64,000 nucleotides of DNA from Desulfospira joergensenii DSM 10085 (GCF_000420085.1 NZ_ATUG01000002.1:1984001-2048000), one strand, 5' to 3'; counted from the first letter of the stretch, positions 38,344 through 47,917 are shown. Made by a program: numbers and translations. The notes: generated by a model from the sequence alone, not told the origin.

Positions 38344-39602
38344 GTCTCCAGATTTTTCATACCGCAGACTTGCATTATAACGACAGGGACCACGACGAGA
38401 TTGAAGAATGCGTGGATTTTATGATCGGAAAGGCCACACTGGATCGCCCCGGCCTATTCGTGGTTTCCGGAGACATAACAGATTCCCAGAACCTGAAGCT
38501 TGATTCCCGGTCTGCCAGGACCATTGCCCGGCAGTTCAGTGAAATGGCGGATATCGCGCCGGTGGTGAACATCATCGGCACACCAAGCCATGACGGTCGG
38601 TCGGCTGAAATCCTTCGGTATGTCAGGGGAAAGCATCAGATCCATGTAAGCGAAAAGCCCGAACAATTGTTGCTTATAGCTGGCCAGCTGCGCACAATAA
38701 ATTCGGGCATTCCGGATGATGCCGAGGTACAGGCAGTCATTACCCAGATACCTACACCAACCAAGCAGTTTTTTCAAGCCGAATCTGCCATCGAAGATGG
38801 GGATAAGGCAATTTCCAATGCCATGACGGCCATCCTCGGCGCTTTTGGTGCCGTGGCTGAACAGTTCCGGTGTCCCCACATCTTTAACGGTCATTTTCAG
38901 GTAGGCGGTGCCTTTATCAGCGACACCCAGCAGCTGGTCGGTCGTGATATTGAAATCAGCACGGACCAACTGGCCATGGCCAATGCCCATGTGACCTGCC
39001 TTGGCCACATCCATAAAGCTCAGGAAATGCGGGGCAATGTCTTTTATTCTGGATCTATTTTCCGGAAAAATTTCGGCGAAACCGAGCCCAAGGGATTTTA
39101 TGTCCATATCTTGGAATCAGAACCTAAGGTCGATCCCCCGTTCACAGACACCCTGAATATTAAATGGGCGCTCACAGAGTCCAGGTTCATCGAAACTCCG
39201 ACCCGTCAGAAACTCACTATCCGGGAAGATGCCACAAAGACAGATATTTGTGGAGCGTTAGCGTGTTCGCACATGGCGTATAGCCCCGAAGACCTGAAAG
39301 ACGCATTTTTAAAAGTGGAGTTCAAGGTCTGGCAGGACGAAGCCGGGAAGATCAACCAGGCTGAATTGGAGCGGTCTTTCTTGGAAGCGGGAGCGGCCCG
39401 GGCCGATGTCTCCTTGATCCGGATCCCGAGGGAGACGGTCAGAGCGGCCCGGGTGCTGCAGCTGACTTCCTTGAGGGACAAGGTCGAAGAAATGGCGGCC
39501 CTGAGGCTTGAGGAGATCAGTGAGGGGATCCTGAACAAGGCGGACCTCTTGGAATCAATGACACCGGAAGAACTGGTGCAGGTTGTGGGGAGGGTGAATT
39601 GA
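38340..39602 (+). CDS. SbcD/Mre11-like phage nuclease subunit
   Basis: This 420-residue protein has the calcineurin-type metal phosphoesterase motifs in order: FHTADLHYND, VVSGDITDS, GTPSHDG (in place of GNHD), FNGHFQVGG and CLGHIHKAQ. With the next gene it forms a DNA end-processing nuclease like T4 gp47/gp46 and SbcCD. The third motif keeps the His-Asp pair in altered surroundings, so metal binding is still expected. It overlaps both neighbours by a few bases, so the subunits are made together. Confidence 0.9.
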   Translation: MSLQIFHTADLHYNDRDHDEIEECVDFMIGKATLDRPGLFVVSGDITDSQNLKLDSRSARTIARQFSEMADIAPVVNIIGTPSHDGRSAEILRYVRGKHQIHVSEKPEQLLLIAGQLRTINSGIPDDAEVQAVITQIPTPTKQFFQAESAIEDGDKAISNAMTAILGAFGAVAEQFRCPHIFNGHFQVGGAFISDTQQLVGRDIEISTDQLAMANAHVTCLGHIHKAQEMRGNVFYSGSIFRKNFGETEPKGFYVHILESEPKVDPPFTDTLNIKWALTESRFIETPTRQKLTIREDATKTDICGALACSHMAYSPEDLKDAFLKVEFKVWQDEAGKINQAELERSFLEAGAARADVSLIRIPRETVRAARVLQLTSLRDKVEEMAALRLEEISEGILNKADLLESMTPEELVQVVGRVN

Positions 39603-42139
39603 TGAAAATACATTCTTTGAAAGTGCGCGGAGCCATTGGGATTAAAAAGGGCCTGGGACTGGATGAAATTGAGGTAGATTTTACCGGATTATCCGGACTG
39701 ATTGCCCTGGCCGGACCGAACGGTCACGGGAAAACCACATTATTGGAGTTGCTTTCCCCGTACCGGATGTTTGCATCCAGAGACGGGGCGATGCGGCACC
39801 ATTTCTTTCTGAGGGACTCGTTCCGGGACCTGACCTTTGACTTCGGCGGAGACATTTACCGGGCCCTGGTTAAGATCGACAGTAATTCAGATCGGTCTGA
39901 GGGCCAGATCTGGAAGAACGGAGAGCCCCAGATAAAAGACAGCAAGGTCACGTACTACGACCGGTACATCTCTAAACTCCTGGGATCCTCCAACCTTTTT
40001 TACAACTCTGTTTTCTGTGCCCAGAACTCGGATAAAATCTCGGACCTGACCACGGGCCAGCTGAAAAAGCTGTTTGTTGAGTTTCTGCGCTTGGATAGGC
40101 TGTCAGGGTATGAAGCGGCTGCCAAGCAATGCGTGACGGTCTTGAACGGAACCTCCCAGCAGCTTCAGCGAAATATAGACGGCCTTCAGGAGCGTTTGGA
40201 CTCCTTCTCCGGTTTCGATGAGATGCTCAGGCAAACGGTGGTGACTAAGGATGCCATGATCGACAACATGGCCTTTGCTTTTGAGCAGATTAAAAAGCAG
40301 AAAGAGGAAATCGAGCGTTTAATCAATGTCCAGGCCAGAAACTCCGTGAATATCGAACGCCGGGATGAGCTTGAAAAAGATATTCAGAAGTTCAGAGATG
40401 AAATGGACGCCCGGTACAAGAGTGACCTCAAGGAGGCGAAACAAGTTAAAAAGTCTCTCTCCGAAAAACAGCTTGAGCTCCATACTCTCCAGGCCTCCAT
40501 TTCGACCAAAAATCAGGTGATCCAAGCCGCGGATGAGGTCGTTACTCTGGAGGAGGAAATTGCCGGCGCCAGGAAAGTAGATGATGATCTCGGCAGGGAT
40601 CTGGATTCAAAGTATCAGGAGATGGAGTCCATTGAAAAAGAGATTACCCCTATCCGAGAGGCCATCAAAACGCTCGAAAATGAATGGTTTGTTTCCCATG
40701 AAGCTCTTGAGGAAAAAGTCCCGGCCATTGAGGATAAATCAAGACGTGCAGTAGAGGCAATCGGTAAGCTGACCCAGGAAAGGGAAAATGTTCAGCAACC
40801 CACGAAACTGGCAAGGCTTGAGTCCGATGTTGAATCCTGTAAGAAGTCCATTGAACTCCTGGAGACTCGTGGGGACTGCCCCGTGGAAAGTCCGAAATGT
40901 CGCTTTGTCGTTTCTGCTATATCTGCCCGGGATAATTTGCCTGGTCTGGAAAAAGAACTGACAGACCTCCGTTCTCTTATCAAGGAAAATACGGAATCTA
41001 TTGATTTTGATATCAATACACAGAAACAAATATGCGCGGAGGGAACTGCCGAACTTGAAAAAATAAGGACGGAACAAAAGGCCCTGAAATCTGAAGCAGA
41101 TCAAAAGGCCGCTAATTTCCAGATTGAAATTTCCGAGTTGGAAGAAAAAATCGGCACCATCCGGGAGTCAATTCTTGCCGTTCAGCGAATCCGCGGGGAG
41201 AAAAGAAAGGTCTTGGAAGATCTGGTTGGTAGGCTTGAAGACAAGCGTGTACTTGCGTCTAAACTCCCGGAGATCCAAAGGGCTGAAGATCAGATCGAGC
41301 GGCTGGCAGAAGGAATCGAGGCCCTGGAAACAACCATCCAGGAAAAGAGGGACCAGTACTCCCGGGATGAACTCCAGTCCAAAGAAAAAATTCGGGACCT
41401 CGAAAAGCGCCTTGCCGAAGTCCGGTCGAAAATCGATGAGAAAGTTGCCCAGAAGATTCTCGACGCCCGGGCCATTCTTGAATCCAGGGACCTGGAAAAG
41501 GACAACCTTGCCCGGAAGATCAAAGCAGAGGATGAAAATATAGCGGTTCTCAAACAACGCCTTGAAGAGAAAGCCGGCATTGAAAAAGAACTGGCCCGGG
41601 CCCAGGATGAACTGGGCCGGGTAACGGTGGAATCCTCCCAATGGTTGTATCTGCAAAATGCTTGTGGCAAGAGCGGTCTCCAGGCCCTGGAGATCGACGG
41701 GGTTGCGCCTCTTATCACCGGTTATGCCAACGACTTACTGACATCCTCATTCGGCCCGAATTTCAGTGTACGGCTTATTACCCAGGATCCGGAAACAGGT
41801 AAGGAAGTTCTGGACATCGTCGTTATCAGAGGTGACGGATCCGAAACCTCACTCGAAAACCTGTCTGGTGGAGAAAAGGTATGGATTCTTAAGTCCCAGC
41901 GCCTGGCCATGACCCTTGTGTCCAAAGAGAAGTCCGGCCTCAATTTCCAGACAATCCTGTGTGATGAAGAGGATGGGCCCCTGGATTCCGAAAAAGCCAT
42001 GTCATTTGTCGGTTTGTATAAGGCGATCCTGGAAGTCGGGGGATTTAATGACTGCTTTTTTATCAGTCATAACCCTGACGTCGTGGCCATGGCAGACCAT
42101 TGGATCAATTTCTCAGAAAACGGGATCCTGATAAATTAA
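39602..42139 (+). CDS. SbcC/Rad50-like phage ATPase subunit
   Basis: This 845-residue SMC-type protein pairs with the nuclease. Walker A is LAGPNGHGKTTLLEL (about residues 35-49), the signature LSGGEKVWILKSQRLAM and Walker B TILCDEEDGPLD lie near the C-terminus, and two long coiled-coil arms lie between. The zinc-hook site at the turn reads CPVESPKC, a spacing of six residues instead of the usual two, so dimerisation through zinc may differ. The ATG is in TGATG, sharing a base with the previous stop. Length is near T4 gp46 plus extra coil. Confidence 0.9.
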   Translation: MKIHSLKVRGAIGIKKGLGLDEIEVDFTGLSGLIALAGPNGHGKTTLLELLSPYRMFASRDGAMRHHFFLRDSFRDLTFDFGGDIYRALVKIDSNSDRSEGQIWKNGEPQIKDSKVTYYDRYISKLLGSSNLFYNSVFCAQNSDKISDLTTGQLKKLFVEFLRLDRLSGYEAAAKQCVTVLNGTSQQLQRNIDGLQERLDSFSGFDEMLRQTVVTKDAMIDNMAFAFEQIKKQKEEIERLINVQARNSVNIERRDELEKDIQKFRDEMDARYKSDLKEAKQVKKSLSEKQLELHTLQASISTKNQVIQAADEVVTLEEEIAGARKVDDDLGRDLDSKYQEMESIEKEITPIREAIKTLENEWFVSHEALEEKVPAIEDKSRRAVEAIGKLTQERENVQQPTKLARLESDVESCKKSIELLETRGDCPVESPKCRFVVSAISARDNLPGLEKELTDLRSLIKENTESIDFDINTQKQICAEGTAELEKIRTEQKALKSEADQKAANFQIEISELEEKIGTIRESILAVQRIRGEKRKVLEDLVGRLEDKRVLASKLPEIQRAEDQIERLAEGIEALETTIQEKRDQYSRDELQSKEKIRDLEKRLAEVRSKIDEKVAQKILDARAILESRDLEKDNLARKIKAEDENIAVLKQRLEEKAGIEKELARAQDELGRVTVESSQWLYLQNACGKSGLQALEIDGVAPLITGYANDLLTSSFGPNFSVRLITQDPETGKEVLDIVVIRGDGSETSLENLSGGEKVWILKSQRLAMTLVSKEKSGLNFQTILCDEEDGPLDSEKAMSFVGLYKAILEVGGFNDCFFISHNPDVVAMADHWINFSENGILIN

Positions 42140-42152
42140 AAAGGAGGATGAC

Positions 42153-42392
42153 ATGATAACCATACATTTCGCAGTCGGGCATGAAAACCAAGTGTCTATC
42201 ATCACGTCCTCAGACAGAACCCCGGAAAACGGTAAAGACATTGATGCCCTGTACAAGGAGATCGAGGCCGGGTGTCCTACCATCAGAAACTATCGGTTTG
42301 TAGAGGGCTTGTTTAAGGCCAGTTATTCCGCGGGATCCGATAAGCTCCACGCCATTTCCCGTTATACCTATGGTATGAGGAATGTCGCATGA
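42153..42392 (+). CDS. prophage protein, 79 aa
   Basis: AAAAAGGAGGATGAC gives a strong ribosome binding site for this small protein (MITIHFAVGHENQVSIITSSD, then YRFVEGLFKASYSAGSDKL). No family is recognised. It sits between the Rad50-like gene and the helicase and overlaps the helicase start by 4 bp, so it is made with the recombination proteins. Confidence 0.65.
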   Translation: MITIHFAVGHENQVSIITSSDRTPENGKDIDALYKEIEAGCPTIRNYRFVEGLFKASYSAGSDKLHAISRYTYGMRNVA

Positions 42393-44143
42393 TGCTCATG
42401 CTCAGGAAACATCAGACCCAGTTTTCTGAGGTTATTGACGGCATAATTAACGGATCCGGGGTCCGGGATATTCTGCTGGCCGTAACCCCCGGGGGAGGCA
42501 AGAGTTCTATCCCTATCATAGCCGGCAGGCTCAAAGAGGCGGATCTGATCGACGGCCTTGCCTGGGTGGTCCCCAGGCAGGCCCTTCAGGACCAGGGAGA
42601 ACGGGGTTTCCTGGATCCGTTCTTCCGGCGCATGTTTAACCACGGGTTAACGATCCGGTCGGCCACAAACGACAAGAACCCCTGCCGGGGGACAGACGGT
42701 TTTGTCACGACTTATCAGGCTCTTGGGATGGATGAGGGCGGAACCGTGCTCAATGAATTCAGGTGCCGCCGGTACGCCCTGATCCTCGATGAATTCCATC
42801 ATGTTGAAGAGGGTGGTATCTGGCACCAGGCCCTGGACCCAATTTACCGTAATGCCGAATTTGTCGTGAAAATGACCGGTACTCTGGAGCGGGGGGATGG
42901 AAAACCCATTGCCTTTATCCGGTACCGGGGTGGTCATCCGGTTCTCGAAAATGATGACCATACGGCAGTAATCACATACAACCGGCGGGATGCCCTGGCA
43001 GAAAAGGCGATCCTGCCGATTTCTTTTTATCTCAATGACGGGCAGTCCAGCTGGGTGAATCAAAACGGGGAAAGCAGGAAAATAGATAGTTTCAGTCAAG
43101 CCAAGAAGACCGAAAGGGCAGCTGCCCTTTACACGGCCCTGAAAACTGATTTTGCCTCGGAATTATTGCGTGAGTGTGTGCTGCACTGGAGGGCCTTGAT
43201 ACGGGAAAATCCTAGGGCAAAAATGCTGGTGGTTACGGCTGAATTCGATCAGGCCAAAGATGTGACTTATATGCTGAAGAGGTCAATCGGGCTTAATGCT
43301 GAAATCGCCACCAGTCACAACTCCAAAGATGCTGCCCGGGCCATAAAGCATTTTAAAGCCGGAAAGGTTGATGTCCTGGTTACCATTGCCATGGCCTACG
43401 AGGGACTTGACGTGCCGCCTGTAACCCATATTTGCTGTCTCACTCATATTCGATCCACACCATGGATTGAGCAGATGGTGGCCAGGGGAGTAAGGATAGA
43501 CAAAGGCGCGGGTCCCTATGAGTTTCAAAGGTGCCATGTCTTTGCTCCAAAAGATGACCTGTTTGTGGAGATCATGGATCGGATCCGGAAGGAGCAGACT
43601 CCGAGACTGAAAAAAGGATCTAAACCAGAAGAATCAGAATTTGAAAAAGCCCAGATCCCGGGAGATGGGTCCGGAACTATCGGACCGGATATAACCCCAT
43701 TGGGTTCCTCATTAACTGACCGGAGTGAGCATTTTATCGGGCTTGATGGCGTGATTATTCAGGAACAGGCGGAACTGCCTTTAATGGATACCGTATCTGA
43801 ACGGGAGACTAAGCTCCGTCAGAAGATCGCAAAGCACATTAACTCTTATTCCTACATCCACCGGTACAAGCCGCAGCGCATCAACGCAGAAATAAAACGG
43901 CATTTCGGAAAAGCCAGGGATGACATGGGTTTAGAAGATCTGGAGCTTTTGCTGCAACATATAGAAAAATATTACCCATGCGAGATCGTGGACACTTTGA
44001 CGGAACCTCCTCCAGGCATGGAGGAATACTTAAGGCCCCGGGCCCGAAGGAAGAGGGTATCAAGTAAACCCCAGCACTGGACCCCCAGGTCGGAGATTAT
44101 GAAGTTCGGATGTTATGACGGGATCAGGGGGAGATATGTCTGA
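42389..44143 (+). CDS. SF2 helicase of the phage replication block
   Basis: This 584-residue protein is a superfamily 2 helicase: motif I VTPGGGKSS (about residues 31-39), motif Ia region WVVPRQALQDQ, motif II DEFH in LILDEFHHVEEGG, motif III MTGTLERGDG, and motif VI region QMVARGVRIDKG in the second RecA domain. The unusual DEFH box is known from several phage helicases. A C-terminal extension of about 160 residues has no recognised motif. It probably unwinds DNA during replication or recombination. It starts within the stop of the small upstream gene. Confidence 0.88.
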   Translation: MMLMLRKHQTQFSEVIDGIINGSGVRDILLAVTPGGGKSSIPIIAGRLKEADLIDGLAWVVPRQALQDQGERGFLDPFFRRMFNHGLTIRSATNDKNPCRGTDGFVTTYQALGMDEGGTVLNEFRCRRYALILDEFHHVEEGGIWHQALDPIYRNAEFVVKMTGTLERGDGKPIAFIRYRGGHPVLENDDHTAVITYNRRDALAEKAILPISFYLNDGQSSWVNQNGESRKIDSFSQAKKTERAAALYTALKTDFASELLRECVLHWRALIRENPRAKMLVVTAEFDQAKDVTYMLKRSIGLNAEIATSHNSKDAARAIKHFKAGKVDVLVTIAMAYEGLDVPPVTHICCLTHIRSTPWIEQMVARGVRIDKGAGPYEFQRCHVFAPKDDLFVEIMDRIRKEQTPRLKKGSKPEESEFEKAQIPGDGSGTIGPDITPLGSSLTDRSEHFIGLDGVIIQEQAELPLMDTVSERETKLRQKIAKHINSYSYIHRYKPQRINAEIKRHFGKARDDMGLEDLELLLQHIEKYYPCEIVDTLTEPPPGMEEYLRPRARRKRVSSKPQHWTPRSEIMKFGCYDGIRGRYV

Positions 44144-44357
44144 TACCTGGATCCTCATAAAACAGGCCCAGGCCACAGGCCTATGTGATTTGTGCGGCTG
44201 GAAGGGCCAGGCAAAACACGACAATCCATGTAACTACTGGCATGGGGAGTCTTTGAATTATCGGAAAGTCCAATCCGGCCGGCATTGTGCTTTGCGCCGG
44301 GATGAGCGGGATAGGAAAATTGAGGAGACCCGGCCGTATAAGCGGCTGGGTGGTTAG
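44136..44357 (+). CDS. small zinc-binding prophage protein, 73 aa
   Basis: GGGGGAGAT stands just before ATG 44136, which overlaps the helicase stop by 8 bp. The protein has CDLCGWKGQAKHDNPCNYWH, a possible zinc site of three Cys and one or two His, and a basic C-terminus. The function is unknown. Confidence 0.6.
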   Translation: MSDTWILIKQAQATGLCDLCGWKGQAKHDNPCNYWHGESLNYRKVQSGRHCALRRDERDRKIEETRPYKRLGG

Positions 44358-44400
44358 TAATATATAAAATTGCCCGGAATGTACCGGAATTGGAGGAAAT

Positions 44401-44931
44401 ATGAAGTGTGTCGTATGTGGAAAAGAGACCCCTGGTATGGGGTATTATTGCTGTTCAACCAGGTGTGAGAATGTTGAACGGGATCATGCTTTAAAGGATC
44501 GCTTTGTAGTTGGATTTGCTTTCACCAGAAACAACGAACAAGGAACTTATTCAGTTCTTCTTGTTAAGAAAAAGCGGCCAGAGTGGCAGAGTGGATGCCT
44601 TAATGGAATAGGTGGCAAAATTGAACTTGGAGAACTACCTAAACATGCCATGTCCAGGGAATGTTTTGAGGAAACTGGTCTTTCTCTTGACTGGATTCAC
44701 AGGGGCGTCATGGAGGGAACCAACAACGACGGGGCTCCGTTTGAATGCCACATCTTCTACGCTTACGACAACAGCGTTGTTGACTTCAAACAAATCGAAG
44801 ATGAACCTCTTGGACTGTATAGCCCTGGTGTGGTCAGAAATCCAAACTTTCGGATAATTTCCAACCTGAATTTTTTGATCCCTTTCGGTTTATCAGACGA
44901 TCAAAAGCCATTCATGAGGCTGAAATACTAA
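44401..44931 (+). CDS. Nudix hydrolase with N-terminal zinc site
   Basis: This 176-residue protein starts with MKCVVCGKETPGMGYYCC and CEN, a zinc ribbon, and continues as a Nudix domain. The Nudix box is present as GGKIELGELPKHAMSREC plus FEETGL, matching GX5EX7REUXEEXGU, so the enzyme should cleave a nucleoside diphosphate linked to another group. GGAGGAAAT precedes the ATG. Phage Nudix proteins may clean nucleotide pools or remove RNA caps; the substrate here is unknown. Confidence 0.88.
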   Translation: MKCVVCGKETPGMGYYCCSTRCENVERDHALKDRFVVGFAFTRNNEQGTYSVLLVKKKRPEWQSGCLNGIGGKIELGELPKHAMSRECFEETGLSLDWIHRGVMEGTNNDGAPFECHIFYAYDNSVVDFKQIEDEPLGLYSPGVVRNPNFRIISNLNFLIPFGLSDDQKPFMRLKY

Positions 44932-44953
44932 GGGCGGATAATAGAATATTAAC

Positions 44954-45904
44954 ATGAAGCAAAACCTTTCCTTCTACCAACATTTTGTCGAGGCTGATCA
45001 GCATCCCAAATTTAAGATGCTGAGGGTTCAGTATGGCTGGGCCGGAGAGGGAAAGTTCTGGGCTCTAAATAACCGCATTGCCATGGCTGAAATGGGCTGG
45101 CTTGATATTTCGAAAAAATATAATAAGGCCACTTTTGCTGCCGACCTTGAATTCAATTTTGAAGAATTCGACGAATTCATAAGGTACCTTCATGAGGAGT
45201 GTGAATTATTAATTTTTGACGATGAAAAACAGTTTATTTCTACGGAGACAGTCCAGGAAAATCTCGAAAACGTGATGAAAGAACGAGAGGCCTCCAGGAA
45301 CAGAAAAAACAGGAAAAAAAGTCAAAAAAAGACCGGTTCACCCAAACCTCAAAAAAGTTCGCCCGAACCCAACAATAATTCCCCCGACCAAAACAACAAA
45401 GGAAAGGAAAGTAAAGTAAAGGAAAATAAAAGAATACCCCTGCCACAGGTTGAACGGGATCCGGAAAATCAGGGTCCCCCTCTACCCCCGGATCCAGATC
45501 CACCATCTCCCCCTTCGGGGTTTTCTTCAAAAAAGAAAAATTCATATCCGGTTTTTGACAAGGGCGGGAACGGGGATTACGAGCAATATTTCCAGGCCAT
45601 CAACTCAGCTTGTGAACAGATCGGCAGGCTCCCACCTAAACGGAAAAAGTTCAGCCCGGAGAAATGGGCACAATCCAGTATCAACGCCAGGGCACACCCC
45701 GGGGCTGTTGCAGAGACCATAGCTGGGTTGCCATTGTACTGGGAAACAACAGGAGATCCTTGGGGATGGTGTGAAGATATTTTGTCAAAGAAAAACGGCA
45801 ATTGGAACGAGCAGGATGCCATTGCCATTCACGAGAAACTTAAAGCCATGAAGCCAGATAAATTATCGGGTTTTACACATGGTTTGTTTCAGGAGATGCC
45901 ATGA
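44954..45904 (+). CDS. DUF4373/Lin1244-type phage replication protein
   Basis: The N-terminal 100 residues (SFYQHFVEADQHPKFKMLRVQYGWAGEGKFWALNNRIAM) match the Lin1244/Lin1753 winged-helix domain found in phage replication initiators. A low-complexity linker rich in Lys, Asn and Pro follows (about 115-195), then a C-terminal domain with AQSSINARAHPGAVAETI and a Trp-rich WGWCEDILSKKNGNW. It lies in the replication block after the helicase and probably binds the phage origin, which may be within its own gene. It overlaps the next gene by 4 bp. Confidence 0.8.
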   Translation: MKQNLSFYQHFVEADQHPKFKMLRVQYGWAGEGKFWALNNRIAMAEMGWLDISKKYNKATFAADLEFNFEEFDEFIRYLHEECELLIFDDEKQFISTETVQENLENVMKEREASRNRKNRKKSQKKTGSPKPQKSSPEPNNNSPDQNNKGKESKVKENKRIPLPQVERDPENQGPPLPPDPDPPSPPSGFSSKKKNSYPVFDKGGNGDYEQYFQAINSACEQIGRLPPKRKKFSPEKWAQSSINARAHPGAVAETIAGLPLYWETTGDPWGWCEDILSKKNGNWNEQDAIAIHEKLKAMKPDKLSGFTHGLFQEMP

Positions 45905-46824
45905 TTGAGTGTAAACGTCACAATGCAAGCTTTTATAAGCCTGACACCTGCATTGAACGGCAGAGAGCTATCGCAAAGGGTGAGGCCATTGAAAACGATC
46001 CAGGTAAAAAGATCACCGGCCACCTGGCTGGTGTTTACCACAAATACCAAGCCCTTTGTGGTGGATGTGAGGTCGGGCTAAAATTTTATCAAGACTCTTT
46101 GGAAGGAAAAATCATGGAAACAAAGACAGAGACACCGGAAAAAAAGTGTGCCAGCTGCGGAGAAAAGAAACCTGCTACCAGGGAGTATTTTGATTTTGCG
46201 CCCAGGGGGAAATTTAAACTCACAAAAGATTGCCTGGTGTGCCTCGGGAGAAAATCTGGTGAGCCTGGCGTCATCTCCAAGAGTACGGATGGGCCCCGGG
46301 AAAACTGCCATGGATCCATCACCGGCAAAGATACCGATACAGCCTGCAGTATCCCCAGGAATAGCGATAAGGATCCCATCGTCAAAAACGTGATGGGGTC
46401 CCGGGCAACTCTTCCGGGATCCACTCTCCCCGGGAATAGCGATGCGGTACCGGAGGCATCCACCACAGCGGAAACAAAACCCTGCGCCTGGGAAAAATGC
46501 GGGAAAATCATCAATAGGAGACCGGAAGACACTGACACAGGCTGGAATAACCGGAAATACTGCCATGATTCAGACTGTGCCCGGAAAGCCGAAAATGCCA
46601 AGGATGTTAAGCGCAGGAAAAAATTCCGGGATGCAGCTAAGAAAAAAATAGAGTTTGACCGGGAAAAGGCAACTAAAATTGCAGAGGAAGCCTCCGGGTA
46701 CATCGTGGACCTGATGACAGCGCTCATTGATATCGATGGCACTGAACTCGACAGGATCAGAAAAGCATCGATCCAGACCGGCATCAAATCCCAGGAACTG
46801 GCCATCGAGAGGATGGGGTCATGA
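45901..46824 (+). CDS. zinc-ribbon protein with inserted repeats, 307 aa
   Basis: The outer parts look like a phage zinc protein: CKRHNASFYKPDTC, CGGCEVG, CASCGEKKPATREYFDF and CLVC in the N-terminal 120 residues, and CAWEKCGK with CHDSDC plus a helical tail in the last 130. Between them about 75 residues (GEPGVISKSTDGPREN... to DAVPEAS) are of different character and correspond to one full and one degraded copy of the repeat that also sits in the methylase. The insertion keeps the frame open. It is next to the replication protein, so a DNA-binding role is likely. Confidence 0.7.
   Translation: MIECKRHNASFYKPDTCIERQRAIAKGEAIENDPGKKITGHLAGVYHKYQALCGGCEVGLKFYQDSLEGKIMETKTETPEKKCASCGEKKPATREYFDFAPRGKFKLTKDCLVCLGRKSGEPGVISKSTDGPRENCHGSITGKDTDTACSIPRNSDKDPIVKNVMGSRATLPGSTLPGNSDAVPEASTTAETKPCAWEKCGKIINRRPEDTDTGWNNRKYCHDSDCARKAENAKDVKRRKKFRDAAKKKIEFDREKATKIAEEASGYIVDLMTALIDIDGTELDRIRKASIQTGIKSQELAIERMGS
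46286..46376 (+). repeat. degraded copy of the in-frame repeat
   Basis: This stretch shares the block pattern of the next repeat (GATGGGCCCCGGGAAAACT, GGATCC, then TATCCCCAGGAATAGCGAT) but with substitutions and a longer middle. It is in the same direction as, and directly in front of, the better copy at 46378-46459. Confidence 0.5.
46378..46459 (+). repeat. in-frame inserted repeat, copy 2
   Basis: Matches 32494-32575 (other strand) with no gap over about 80 bp, including GGGGTCCCGGGCAA and GCGATGCGGTACCGGAGGC. It is read here as KNVMGSRATLPGS and SDAVPEA inside the zinc-ribbon protein. Confidence 0.75.
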
Positions 46825-47429
46825 TCAAAAAAATATTTTTCCTCCTACTTTCAAAAATCCTTCATGCCGCCAACTCGGATGTCACGCGGCCCTTCTGGTT
46901 TTATGGGATCAAAGACAGAATATTAAAGAGATTCGGCCGGCGCATAGCATGGGATCAGCAGCACATCGTCAAAAAATGCTGGTCCTGCGTGAACGGCAAA
47001 TTCAGTGGATTTGATAACGGTTATGACTGGGTGCCTATGCCAGAGCAACCATGCTACCGGTGTTGCGGTACCGGAATTTATGATGAGTTCTGGGTTCTCC
47101 TGGAGGTATGGCACTTAGGTGCCCATGAGTTCCACCGGCCAGTCCAACGGATCCGGAAAGGGGAATACTTCACAGCCCCGAATGGTTGGACCTCCATCTG
47201 GTGTGATTTTAGAAAAAAGATAGAGGGAAAAATTACACATATCCATCACCCACGGGCCCGGGCCGCATTTTGGACATTGGCCACGGTTTTTACTCCCGGC
47301 CAGGTTCTTGTGTGGGTTTGGAAATGGCGGATTTACTATGGGATTCATCGCCGGACAATTAACGGTATTAACAGACTTCGGCACAGATTCAAAATCTGGA
47401 TACACAGAGATGAAGAGATCCCGTTTTAA
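46821..47429 (+). CDS. prophage hypothetical protein, 202 aa
   Basis: A basic, Trp-rich protein with a central zinc-like site (KKCWSCVNGKFSG and CYRCCGTGIYDEF, about residues 52-85, recalling DnaJ-type CXXCXGXG motifs). The N-terminus has a short hydrophobic stretch and the C-terminus is Arg/His rich. The start overlaps the previous stop by 4 bp. It is followed by the RuvC-like gene. The function is unknown. Confidence 0.65.
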   Translation: MIKKIFFLLLSKILHAANSDVTRPFWFYGIKDRILKRFGRRIAWDQQHIVKKCWSCVNGKFSGFDNGYDWVPMPEQPCYRCCGTGIYDEFWVLLEVWHLGAHEFHRPVQRIRKGEYFTAPNGWTSIWCDFRKKIEGKITHIHHPRARAAFWTLATVFTPGQVLVWVWKWRIYYGIHRRTINGINRLRHRFKIWIHRDEEIPF

Positions 47430-47437
47430 GGAGGCCC

Positions 47438-47917
47438 GTGGAAGAAGAAAACATTGATCAAGGATTCTATCTCGGCATCGATCCTGGGAAGACTGGAGCC
47501 GTGGCCAGGGTCCGGTACCCGGACATCGAAATTTTTGACTGGGATGGAGTCCTGAATACGGCGACCAGGATCCGGGAATGGAACTCCAGGTATGAGATTG
47601 TCGGGGCATTCATTGAAGCTGTCCACTCTTTCCCGGATGACGGCCAGGCTTCTGCATTTCGATTCGGCAAGAATGCAGGGGCCTGGGAAGGCATGTTGTG
47701 TGCCCTAAAAATCCAAATAAAAACCATTTCCCAAGGGCAATGGCGCAAGGGGCTCTATAAGCCCGGGGACCGAAGACCGGTGAAGAAAAGATCCTTGGAC
47801 AAGGCCAGGGCCCTTTTCCCCGATGTGGCGGAGAAATACTTTTCCCGGGCCATGGATCATGACCGGGCAGAGGCGGCTTTGATTGCCTATCAGGCCGAGC
47901 GATTTTTTGAGAATTAA
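47438..47917 (+). CDS. RuvC-like Holliday junction endonuclease
   Basis: This 159-residue protein has the RNase-H-type fold of RuvC: the first acidic motif is GFYLGIDPGKTGAVARV (about residues 9-25), the second is GAFIEAVHSFP (Glu), and the last is MDHDRAEAALIAYQAER, where paired Asp residues complete the metal site. It should cut branched DNA before packaging. GTG 47438 follows AAGGAGGCCC. It closes the replication/recombination operon. Confidence 0.85.
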   Translation: MEEENIDQGFYLGIDPGKTGAVARVRYPDIEIFDWDGVLNTATRIREWNSRYEIVGAFIEAVHSFPDDGQASAFRFGKNAGAWEGMLCALKIQIKTISQGQWRKGLYKPGDRRPVKKRSLDKARALFPDVAEKYFSRAMDHDRAEAALIAYQAERFFEN

